A stretch of DNA of 64,000 bases, from the NCBI GenBank assembly GCA_040954595.2, contig CM082598.2, positions 10,044,001-10,108,000 on the forward strand. Direction: 5' to 3'. Under the pieces are notes generated by a model, which had not been told where the DNA came from, did not search any database, and saw only the letters and a program-made list of their open reading frames with translations. The translations under genes were made by a program, and so were the position numbers. Below, one piece after another: positions 23,434-33,852 of this stretch (position 1 is its first letter; each line of letters opens with the position of its first letter). This DNA comes from Balanoglossus misakiensis (Eukaryota > Hemichordata).

Positions 23434-25680
23434 TCAATCACTGTCACTGTCATTGTCAACCATGTGGGGACCATAAGGAGTTGTATTTGGTCTTCTTGCC
23501 CTTCTACCACCATTCCACCATGCATTTACGGCTCGTAGGGGATTGAACTGGTGCAGTGGTTCACCCAGCAACTTGATCCGCATCAGTTCATTTAGTCTGG
23601 TAGTTGACAGACTGCTACGCCAGTCAGTTTTGATTTTACCCATGATGCTGAAGCCTCGTTCACACTCGCTAGTGTGAATAGGTATCAACAAAATGATCTT
23701 GACTAAGGTAAGTATATTTCTATACTCATCTAGTTGCTGTCTCAGGAATCGTTGCCAGAAATCCAGGTAAGTCAACTGTGGCTGATTGAAAACTGTCTCA
23801 CGCAAAGCTAACTTCAGTTCACGCCACTCTAGTGGGATTTCATCACTGTCACAGTTCTGTCGTACAAGTAAGTCTTGAAAGTGGGCAGCCATTTGTTCTA
23901 CTTGTAGATTTCCATACTGCTGCATCCCATTTACATCATCAACTGGCCAGTTCCGTTGGTTGAACACCTTAGCGTTGTTCAATATTTCATTTTCATCAAA
24001 TGAACGAAATCTAGCCTCAAGGTGATTCACACAGTTGTCAATAAACTCTACTTTATCTGTGTTCACCATGATGTCACATTCTCGTCTGGGTTGTGGTCTA
24101 CCTCTTTCAGCAAAGTTAATTTGTACTCCTTGAAATGTAATGACATCACAATCACCATCACTTCCTTCAACAGTGACAAGTCCATTAAATTCTCTCTCTC
24201 GTGGACCTGGGTTATCTCTAAGTTCCCCTAGATTTCCAAGTGCGGCACGGAAACAACTCTCAACTGTTTCAACTGAGCTGTCATTCTTCTGAAACATTAA
24301 TGACAGGCGTGACAGTACTCTGTATATGTCAAGCAGCAGGTAGAGGGACTTGACAAATCTGTATGATTTCAGTAGTCTGACAAACCCTTTGGCTTTGTTC
24401 TTGGCGTCGGATGATTGCCCATCAATGGAAACTTGATCGAGGTGAAATACCAATGCCTTGAAATTCTGGGTAACATTGATGAGCGCACGCTCATGGTGGC
24501 CTATCCATCTAGTGCCCAAAACGTTGGAAAGTTTGTAGACACGTACGTTAGTTGCTTCTCCAGCAAGCTGTAAGTTTGTCCAGTTCAATGGAGAGTTCTT
24601 GTAGAACTTGTAGACATTGACCAGAAAAACTTCGACGCCTTCGAAATACTTACAAGTTTTCAAGGATTGCTTGATAGCAAGTTCCATCCGATGGGCCACA
24701 CAATGCACTACAATCAATGAGGGGACATCACGGGACAATCGAGCGCTCACTCCCTTGTTTTTGCCAAAGTTCACGGCAGCTCCGTCTGCTCCAAATCCCA
24801 CTATCCGATCTTTCCAATTCCCCATGTCAAGTTCGTTATGGAATGCTACATCAATTGATCTTAAGATACCTTCACTTGTTGCACGGTCGAGTGGTTGCAA
24901 GGAAAAGTATTTCGTAACAGGTCGCCCATCTTCAATCAGCCTGAGGTAGAGTATTTCCTCGTCTATAATCGCTACATCTGTCGCAGAGTCGATTAAAATG
25001 GAGAACAGTTCACTCCTCTCAACAAGACCTTTTAAGTCTTCACGCTGGACTTCCGCAATGTAGTGAAGAAATGTCGACGCCTGTTTATCGTTTTTATATG
25101 CCGACCCCAACTCAACGTCGTTCAATTCTTGCAAGGCACACAAACTAGCGAAGTCAGAAAAAGGCCGTTCAGCGATTGCTAGATAATAAGCAGTTCGAAA
25201 AAGTCTTTCAACTTTCTGAAATTGTTCACGTTCAGCATTTAGGAAGCCCTGCTCTATTGGGGCATTTCTACCAGGTGCTAATCGATTCACCTTGTATGAC
25301 CCCGCTGCCTTCGTGTGAGGTTCACTTACTTCGTGTTTCGTAATAGACGACAGCCGGAAATTGCTCGTACCTTGTCGAAAAGCGCTGTCAACATGACTGA
25401 AATCTCGGCACCACTGACAAAACATTGTATCGTCATCGCTAGAATACACCAGCCACGGGTGATCAGTCTTCCATTTCTGTGAAAACTCCTTGGTTACTTT
25501 GGTTTTTTTAGGCGATGACGGGGCTGAGGCGCCTGGTTCGCGTTCAACGCCAACATTGTCGCTTCGATCAGTGGGTAGCTGTGACGTACCGGTCAAATAT
25601 CGATCGCCGGCGCGCCCGCCCCGCGCAGTCGTCCGTGTTGGTATTGCAACTTGCAGTCCCCTCCAAGTTAGGCCCATCAC
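23434..25680 (-). CDS. hAT transposase (ZNF862-like lineage), 748 aa
   Basis: This is a predicted cut-and-paste transposase acting in the nucleus on the surrounding element's ends. An N-terminal tail rich in Ser, Pro and Arg (1-65) is followed by a BED/TTF-like zinc finger with C88, C91, H116 and H122. The RNase H-like core shows D231 (in LIDSATD), D299 (GFGADG) and a CxxH motif at C327/H330. W392 (GTRWIGHHE) lies in the inserted helical domain. E674 lies in SECERGFS, followed by KTDWRSSLSTTRLNELMRIK, the C-terminal hAT dimerisation signature. All three acidic catalytic positions seem present. The length is normal for the family, with no stop or frameshift. The start is MM at 25675-25680; the next downstream Met is at residue 86, past most of the finger's lead-in, so the first is preferred. 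A spliced upstream exon cannot be excluded. It could be active. Confidence 0.93.
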   Translation of the reverse strand: MMGLTWRGLQVAIPTRTTARGGRAGDRYLTGTSQLPTDRSDNVGVEREPGASAPSSPKKTKVTKEFSQKWKTDHPWLVYSSDDDTMFCQWCRDFSHVDSAFRQGTSNFRLSSITKHEVSEPHTKAAGSYKVNRLAPGRNAPIEQGFLNAEREQFQKVERLFRTAYYLAIAERPFSDFASLCALQELNDVELGSAYKNDKQASTFLHYIAEVQREDLKGLVERSELFSILIDSATDVAIIDEEILYLRLIEDGRPVTKYFSLQPLDRATSEGILRSIDVAFHNELDMGNWKDRIVGFGADGAAVNFGKNKGVSARLSRDVPSLIVVHCVAHRMELAIKQSLKTCKYFEGVEVFLVNVYKFYKNSPLNWTNLQLAGEATNVRVYKLSNVLGTRWIGHHERALINVTQNFKALVFHLDQVSIDGQSSDAKNKAKGFVRLLKSYRFVKSLYLLLDIYRVLSRLSLMFQKNDSSVETVESCFRAALGNLGELRDNPGPREREFNGLVTVEGSDGDCDVITFQGVQINFAERGRPQPRRECDIMVNTDKVEFIDNCVNHLEARFRSFDENEILNNAKVFNQRNWPVDDVNGMQQYGNLQVEQMAAHFQDLLVRQNCDSDEIPLEWRELKLALRETVFNQPQLTYLDFWQRFLRQQLDEYRNILTLVKIILLIPIHTSECERGFSIMGKIKTDWRSSLSTTRLNELMRIKLLGEPLHQFNPLRAVNAWWNGGRRARRPNTTPYGPHMVDNDSDSD

Positions 25681-26080
25681 TTATCTTGGTGCAAACTCGC
25701 TTGAACCCAAACTTAAATAAACCGCGACTCTGCATGTCAAAAGAACTCTATTGACATTACAGTTATTCCATTGACGGACTTGCGTTAGCATAATGTACAT
25801 AGACCCTGGAGCATACACTGCGTTTCCAATGGTGATGCCCAATAGTATTGCTAAACGTCACAGTAGTTTCAAGGCTACCCCGAAAATATAGTTCCATTGC
25901 TTACTTGTGTATGGGTTACATGAAACGAGTCGTTGTTCACGTATATGGTCATGCGGGTAGATAAGTGACAGCTGGGAGGAGCGTTAGGGATATTGCGGTC
26001 CTGAAATATACGGAAGTGAACTATCGCTAAATCATTCCTCTTACCGAACTATCTAAGCACTGAAGACGAACGAATTATAA

Positions 26081-26104
26081 TTGGTGGTCCAAATGGACCA
26101 CCAA
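26081..26104. repeat. Subterminal hairpin of the hAT element, right
   Basis: Two perfect 11-base arms (TTGGTGGTCCA and its complement) separated by AA, mirroring the left hairpin. Further GTGGTGGTC copies lie between here and the right terminus. Confidence 0.8.
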
Positions 26105-26163
26105 TTTTTCAAATGTGGTGGTCCAAAATGAAAATGTGGTGGTCTTTGGACGCAAGACCACCG

Positions 26164-26179
26164 TTAATTTCGAGCCCTG
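26164..26179 (-). repeat. Right terminal inverted repeat of the hAT element
   Basis: TTAATTTCGAGCCCTG, the exact complement of the left end. The next base inward differs between the two ends. Confidence 0.95.
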
Positions 26180-26184
26180 TAAGT
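26180..26184. repeat. Target-site duplication TAAGT, right copy
   Basis: Second copy of the 5-bp host duplication, immediately after the right terminus. Confidence 0.95.
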
Positions 26185-27167
26185 TTTGTGGTGTTTGGAA
26201 AGTCGTCCATGTCTGATGACACAAGATCAGCTTTTGATTGTAACATGAGACATGATCAGTTGTGTTTTGGTTCAAAAGAACATGACCTGGTTTAAGAAGC
26301 CTTGCAACTTCAGGTGACTACAGAAGGAGCTATACTGTGCCCATTGGCCTTGATTTGACTGAGAAACCATGATTTACTGAAAAGCCACTTGGAAAAGGGT
26401 CCACTTTATTTCTAAACCAAACTTACCTTCAGGAAGATCATCTTGGCTGACTCTTGACTATCTACAGTGACTTTTCTTGCATCCATCTTGGCTGCAACAT
26501 CTTTCTTTTCATCCACCTGCATTGCCTCACTTTTCTCCTCTTTCTTTTCCTCATCTGCAAATAAAAATTGTGTTATGTCCAGGAAATATTATTTACTTTC
26601 TGAGAAGAAACTGGAATATCTAGCTTTGCAAATCAGTTAGTGAAATAAGAGAACGCAAACAATTAATTGTCATGAAATAGTCACCTCTGTTAATATCGCG
26701 AAAAATTTCCCATCACAAAAATTACCAAGATTACAGTAACCTAAAAATATAAAATCCTAATAATGTCCAAAGTTGAAGAATTCTATATGTATGACTTAAC
26801 TTTTGAGACACTATTTCACAACACAAATACTAGTACCTTTGTTCTCTTTATCCAGGAATGAATTTTTTTCCACCTTCTGCTCCTCTCATCTGTTGAACTT
26901 CCACTAACTGAGCCATGTATCCTTTGTCAACCACAGCCTGTTCCATACTGTACAGATCTTGTCTGCAGGCCATGTCGAGATGCTGCAGTAGTTTGCTGTG
27001 AAAAGAAACAGAAGTGTTACATGTGTATGTGTGTTACAGGGCCAGATCACGGCACATCATGACAAAATCTTTGTGAATATGGTGCTAGCATCATGTTTAT
27101 AGCAGATCATGTGTATTCATACTTGTGGGCCAAATGACCTTAATATGTGGTTTGTTGTACGACTTAA

Positions 27168-27900
27168 GGTGGCATTGCATGAAAAGTTGTGATTTTTGCC
27201 AAATTTTACTTTTTTACATAAATCGGTAGGCCTAATACTGACCCACAACCTGACTAATACGTCTTGGCGGAAATGGTGCATAATCACCCCAAAATAGCAC
27301 TTTTCTGAATGAGTTCACAGCTTAACAAATAGGTGTCAACAATGCAAATAGCCGTTTTTCTCAGTTTGCATTTTCGCTGCTCTTGACAACTTCGGACTAA
27401 AATAGCTTCGCCCTGCGTTGGCCGAATTTGCTCAAATTTTGACAGGGAATTGTGTATGACCCATCCAACAAAACGCTAGTTTTGTTTGTCGATAAAGTGT
27501 CCCTGGCGGGAATAAACTCTGATTCAATACAACTCACCGTGAATTTGATCAAATTTTCTGAAAATCTAACTTTTAAACGCTGTTACTCCTCAATGGAAGC
27601 AGATAACGCAAAACAAAATTAGCGTTTTTTTGCACGTGTACTCTAGTTTTGAATGACATATTAAGATGCAAGATGCATGGTCAACTTTTTTACCTATTTT
27701 AAATTTCATGACATAATATCAAAAAATGGTTTTTTTCACCCCAAATCGCCACCATTTCCGGGGATCAATAATATTTGCAACTCAAACAAAAGTTCAAAAT
27801 CTCAGCTTCCAGAATATATATGGTTTATGGGGGTTTTAACTTTTTCTTTGATGAGAAATAGGCCTCTGAAAAAGTCTCGACGGTTGCATGCAGTGCCACC
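27168..27900. mobile_element. TTAA-flanked element, copy 3
   Basis: Same length (733 bp) and same TTAA site as copy 2, at the junction of units 4 and 5. Its left end reads GGTGGCATTGCATG, one mismatch from the inverted right end over 14 bases. It therefore has the best preserved terminal repeats of the four copies. Confidence 0.85.
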
Positions 27901-27903
27901 TTA

Positions 27904-30900
27904 ATTATAACACACACACCCAGTTTTTTCAATAGTCCTGCTTGAAAGATCACAGAGTGTCTTTGGCTACTGAAAAGCACCACCACAATGAGAGATAACT
28001 CACAACACCGAAGAGTAAATCTCTAAAGTTGTAATTTAAACCAAGTATGGAAATTGGGATGTACGGTAGCTTTGATGAGGAATAATTCTAGAGTTACAAC
28101 ATACCTCATGCTGTTGACTGGTATACCAAAGGACTGCACAAACAAGACCAACTGAGCTGGTTCCAAGTCTTCCAGGGCTGAAAAAAATGACAAATTCAGG
28201 ATGAAAACAACAAAAGTTTGGTGAGAAAAGATCCCAAGTTGAATTGACACACAGATTGGCAGATATTTCCACGAAATATCACACGTAAATGGTGCAACAA
28301 CAGATTAACCGATCAGGCCATGACAAATACTGCACCTCTTCACAAAAACTGCTGGGTTGCAATTTATAGCATAAAATTACTGTAAAACAGGAAATTTTTG
28401 TGATATCACAAGAGAGCTGACTATTCCATTGCTCACATTGTTTCTTTGCGACCATTTATTTTCACGTTTTTTGGCTCTCACGAAATTCGCAAAAATTTCC
28501 CCTTTTACAATAGTATGGTTGGATCTATACAATGTATACATTGAATGGGGATGAACACTGGACAGTGGAGCATTCTATATTAAAATTTGGGAAAACATTG
28601 AAGCCATATTAAGGTCATACTTGATTAAGCTGAAAGTCGGCACAGAATAAATTTGAAATTCAATTGGCTACAAAAATTGACTTTTCTGCCATTCTGAGAT
28701 CTCCATGCTGAGCTCAATTATGTTGCTGCTTCATATAGTGGTCAGCAATAAAAACTTACTACTGTTACAGTGGTTATACATGTAACTCTTATTAAATGTT
28801 TTTTTTTCTTGTTTTATCATGAAATCTGACAATATCACGAAATCTGACTGTGGGTGGCACGACAGAATAAAACTGGTTTTCGTCTCAACTTTTGTACATG
28901 TAGTGATACAATGAAAGAATGACAGAGAAACTGCTAACAGACAGATTATTATATATTTTTTTACCTTTTCATGTCACTTTTATAAAACACTGCATGGCAA
29001 CAAATGTGAACCATGAACAATTTGCAAGACAATGAACTAGAAGTTGAACGAGATTTGAAGACCTGCTCTGGAAGTAATTGATTGACACTCACCCATGAGT
29101 AAGATTCCGCATGGGGCTGTGTGGCTTTCTTCAAGTAATTGTAGAATATATGTAACATGGATGTCAGTGTACATAGTGTTGGTCTGGTCGGCACTGGTGT
29201 CTCTACACAGCATGGAGCTGAGTATGGTGGGCCTTTCTACAATCAACTGAGCTAAATGTGACAATGTGTAATTAAAGAGAAATATACAGTCAGTGGAGTA
29301 AAGGGTATAACACAATCATACTGATGGAATTCTCACTACCTGAAATAGGTTTTTGCTACCTAGGTGAGTGATGAATAAAGGTCTAATGTCCTCTCTGATA
29401 TAACATACTAGTGTATGGTAAATGTCTTTCAGAGATCTACACATTAAAGGGACAAACTCTCTACAGTTAATTCATTTTGGGGAGATTTTTACTCTCATAT
29501 CCTACAAACGGGATGGAAGTTGTGTGTGGTCGAACATTGATTCACTATATATCCACATGTAGAATAACATAAATGGTGTCTTGTATCAAACATAATGTAT
29601 GGAAAAAGGGCAGCGAGAGAGAGACTTTGTCCCTTTAAATATCATAGCTGGCATACAGTTATAAATATGCATTTTTTGATTTATGTCTTGCAAGTACAAA
29701 ACTGTTCTTTATTAAAAAGAAATACAGACAAGGTGATCCCAGGAACATAAAACCCAAAACTCAAAGCTACCAGACAGATGAGTCTTGAGATAAACTTGGA
29801 CTTACTTGTCAATCAATCTGGACTGCTCTTGTAACAACAACTCACTCAATGCTTCACTGGTGCTGGATGATTTTGTTGGCACTTGCATAGCAACAGATAA
29901 GGCTTTATTCAGAAACTCTTCTAGTTGGCTGGAATTGGCGCCTGTCAGCTGGTGATACACTGCATATGGTGCAAAGTCAAACAAAATTCACCCAATCATA
30001 AAATGTATCATTAACATGATCATACCATAAAAAATGTGAATGAATTACAATTATAGCGTGCGCATATTGAATCATACGAAATCACACCAAATAACGCGAG
30101 ACTTAGAAATAACATTACATGTGTATGGTGCCACTTAAACGACACCATTTATTCTTTTTGAGCCTAAATCATGTTTTAGACTTTACCTTTCTATAACATG
30201 TCTCTATCTACAGCCATCCGTCCCTCAGTGACGGCTTCAATGATTTCACTCACTTCATCCAAGTTGCCACCACTGGCTTTGATGGGACTTTTCTCACTGC
30301 TCAGGGATTTCGCTGGAAGGAAGGACGTAAGACTGGAATTAAGGCATACGTCCCTACATAAAGGGAGGACATTTGGACATGATACCACAAATGGTTAATG
30401 GAGTTTCTGGGAAGGTTTTCAAATTCCAGGAATTTCCAGGAGTGTACGAATCCAGTTAAGAATTCTTTATGTCATGTGATCTGGCCATGTGACCTCCAGC
30501 ATTGTCATTTCCAGGTGACGGCAAACAACATAGTGGCATCCAGTAAAAGTTTTCCACGTATGTAAGTACTTAAGAACCGCCAGACATGTAACATGTATCA
30601 GGTATAGTACCTCATCAGCCTCATGGCATTTTGTCTGCACAGTCTTTGTCTGCACCACGTTGCTGAAGTTGCCTGTCATCTGGAAAATTGAATGCCAATG
30701 TATTTGCGCTTGAGCTCGTCTGGCGTCTTTTGATATCAAAGAATAAATGCATTGTACAAACTTGAAACTATGTAGAATTTTTCTATTTATCCTGTGTGAT
30801 ATAGTGAAAACGCTCAAGTTACAGTTTGTGTATGGTTTTGAGAATTATTTCACTGCTTGAGGTAAGTGAAATAAACAGCTCACCTTGTTGTCTGTTGACT

Positions 30901-33852
30901 TTTTCATACTGGTTGAGAAGTTTTGTAAACACACTGTTTTCAGACTTTGATGAACTCAAAATTGCAGACACTAGCTGGACAAATCTCATCATATCTTCCT
31001 TCTTTTCAAGATGTTTCTAAATGATATAAAGGAGTGAGAGTGAGAATTGTGCATGATTATGTCAGTTTTGAACTTTCATGTCTGTTTTGGACTGAGAGCT
31101 GTTGAATGAGAGAGAGAGAGGGAGAGAGAGATCGCGCTCGAACAATCAGGGGGTCACGCAGACGTAATCTTTTCATTGGCGTGATACTGATATCACCACG
31201 TAACTTGCAATTCCCAAGAGTGCGACTGTACGTACGTAAACTGTATCAAATTCAACTCATTCACGTCATATGAGAGGAGGTATACCGTGCGAATGCGAGC
31301 GCTGGGGGAACCGGGTACCGCCTACTTGAAATGGACCTCTTCCCTTAGTGAAGTCAAATAATCATAATTATCTATCATGTAAGAAGTCAAAAATGTAAGA
31401 GAATGTTTTAATAAATATGTCAACTTATTATTTATATTCCCCTGTATATATTCCCCTGTAAATGTCTCATAATTTGAGGAATAATATTTTGGAAGCTGAA
31501 CGGAAGTTGCAACTCAAATCAAATTTCAACTTCTCCAATATATGGAATAACACTATAAGCCTACTGACTTGAGAAACTCAAATTGAATTTCAAATTCTCG
31601 AACAAACGAAAATATGTTTGAATGTAAGTAATCTTACTATAAAATTGACATGCAATTACCTGTGCGTTCTAAAGGACATATGGCGGCGCTCTTTTTTTCG
31701 CGTGCGCCACGCACTGAAAATCTGTGATTGGCTAGATCTCAAGTTTACCATGGTAACTGTAGTTAAATTACCATAGGTGACAATATACCTTAACATATCA
31801 TATTTCTTCTGGGAAGTGTAATTGTTTTAAGATCAAATATTACATGTACATACCAATTGTATGCCTCTCAGATATTGTCTTTCCGTTGATGCACTCACTT
31901 TGTGCTCACCAATACTGAATAGCTGTAAATATAATCAAAGGAGAAGAAATCACTCACTCATTAGCAATGATACTGCAAAAGTGGAAGTGACTGATTTTGA
32001 GTCTGAAGTTGGAAAAGAGTCCCAGTACAGTGTAGAGAGGTTTCCAGATTAGGTAGATTTTGCTGTCCAACCATTTTCACACAACGGCCATAAAACTTAA
32101 AGAAGAACTATTAAATTACCCAGCCTGATAAGTTTTGTGGTGTTTGGAAAGTCGTCCATGTCTGATGACACAAGATCAGCTTTTGATTGTAACATGAGAC
32201 ATGATCAGTTGTGTTTTGGTTCAAAAGAACATGACCTGGTTTAAGAAGCCTTGCAACTTCAGGTGACTACAGAAGGAGCTATACTGTGCCCATTGGCCTT
32301 GATTTGACTGAGAAACCATGATTTACTGAAAAGCCACTTGGAAAAGGGTCCACTTTATTTCTAAACCAAACTTACCTTCAGGAAGATCATCTTGGCTGAC
32401 TCTTGACTATCTACAGTGACTTTTCTTTCATCCATCTTGGCTGCAACATCTTTCTTTTCATCCACCTGCATTGCCTCACTTTTCTCCTCTTTCTTTTCCT
32501 CATCTGCAAATAAAAATTGTGTTATGTCCAGGAAATATTATTTACTTTCTGAGAAGAAACTGGAATATCTAGCTTTGCAAATCAGTTAGTGAAATAAGAG
32601 AACGCAAACAATTAATTGTCATGAAATAGTCACCTCTGTTAATATCGCGAAAAATTTCCCATCACAAAAATTACCAAGATTACAGTAACCTAAAAATATA
32701 AAATCCTAATAATGTCCAAAGTTGAAGAATTCTATATGTATGACTTAACTTTTGAGACACTATTTCACAACACAAATACTAGTACCTTTGTTCTCTTTAT
32801 CCAGGAATGAATTTTTTTCCACCTTCTGCTCCTCTCATCTGTTGAACTTCCACTAACTGAGCCATGTATCCTTTGTCAACCACAGCCTGTTCCATACTGT
32901 ACAGATCTTGTCTGCAGGCCATGTCGAGATGCTGCAGTAGTTTGCTGTGAAAAGAAACAGAAGTGTTACATGTGTATGTGTGTTACAGGGCCAGATCACG
33001 GCACATCATGACAAAATCTTTGTGAATATGGTGCTAGCATCATGTTTATAGCAGATCATGTGTATTCATACTTGTGGGCCAAATGACCTTAATATGTGGT
33101 TTGTTGTATGACTTAAGGTGGCATTTCATGAAAAGTTGTGATTTTTGCCAAATTTTACTTTTTTACATAAATCGGTAGGCCTAATACTGACCCACAACCT
33201 GACTAATACGTCTTGGCGGAAATGGTGCATAATCACCCCAAAATAGCACTTTTCTGAATGAGTTCACAGCTTAACAAATAGGTGTCAACAATGCAAATAG
33301 CCGTTTTTCTCAGTTTGCATTTTCGCTGCTCTTGACAACTTCGGACTAAAATAGCTTCGCCCTGCGTTGGCCGAATTTGCTCAAATTTTGATAGGGAATT
33401 GTGTATGACCCATCCAACAAAACGCTAGTTTTGTTTGTCGATAAAGTGTCCCTGGCGGGAATAAACTCTGATTCAATACAACTCACCGTGAATTTGATCA
33501 AATTTTCTGAAAATCTAACTTTTAAACGCTGTTACTCCTCAATGGAAGCAGATAACGCAAAACAAAATTAGCGTTTTTTTGCACGTGTACTCTAGTTTTG
33601 AATGACATATTAAGATGCAAGATGCATGGTCAACTTTTTTACCTATTTTAAATTTCATGACATAATATCAAAAAATGTTTTTTTTCACCCAAAATCGCCA
33701 CCATTTCCGGGGATCAATAATATTTGCAACTCAAACAAAAGTTCAAAATCTCAGCTTCCAGAATATATATGGTTTATGGGGGTTTTAACTTTTTCTTTGA
33801 TGAGAAATAGGCCTCTGAAAAAGTCTCGACGGTTGCATGCAGTGCCACCTTA
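27904..33852 (-). pseudogene. INTS1: INTS1 array unit 5 (short type)
   Basis: Exons are 28105-28177, 29093-29251, 29806-29959, 30187-30312 (TAG at 30191-30193), 30884-31016, 31854-31922, 32376-32503 and 32823-32944. It has the same two deletions as unit 1 (no 180-nt exon, no 446-bp intron block), the same KMDERK codon and the same length, 5949 bp. The TTAA element sits on both sides of it, as for unit 1. Confidence 0.85.
33117..33849. mobile_element. TTAA-flanked element, copy 4
   Basis: 733 bp at the junction of units 5 and 6, flanked by TTAA at 33113-33116 and 33850-33853. It lies exactly 27,413 bp from copy 2, as copy 3 does from copy 1. The pair therefore looks like part of a block duplication, not four separate insertions. 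Confidence 0.85.

Larger units (their letters stand above)
23030..26179 (-). mobile_element. hAT-superfamily DNA transposon, 3150 bp, apparently complete
   Basis: Termini are perfect 16-bp inverted repeats (CAGGGCTCGAAATTAA and its complement). The element is flanked by the direct repeat TAAGT, and the uninterrupted site cctgataagttttgtgg is seen in other units. It holds one open transposase gene on the minus strand. Non-coding flanks are 388 bp (23046-23433) and 483 bp (25681-26163). Both flanks carry many GGTGGTCC motifs near the ends, plausible subterminal transposase-binding repeats. A hAT identity follows from the transposase. A 5-bp duplication is shorter than the 8 bp usual for hAT but, as I recall, fits some animal hAT groups. 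Confidence 0.95.
18096..27903 (-). pseudogene. INTS1: INTS1 array unit 4 (carries the hAT insertion)
   Basis: Exons are 18297-18369, 19181-19339, 19894-20047, 20721-20846 (TAG at 20725-20727), 21418-21550, 22194-22373, 22750-22818, then, beyond the transposon, 26427-26554 and 26874-26995. The hAT element sits in the intron between the 69-nt and 128-nt exons, with its transposase in the same direction as the host exons. A 103-bp deletion near 18976 removes intron sequence between two copies of a tacatgta-like motif. The TTAA element ends the unit. Confidence 0.86.

Noticed and set aside
24617-24949. Plus-strand 110-codon open frame inside the hAT element
   Set aside because: It is antisense to the core of the transposase, whose motifs are clear on the minus strand.
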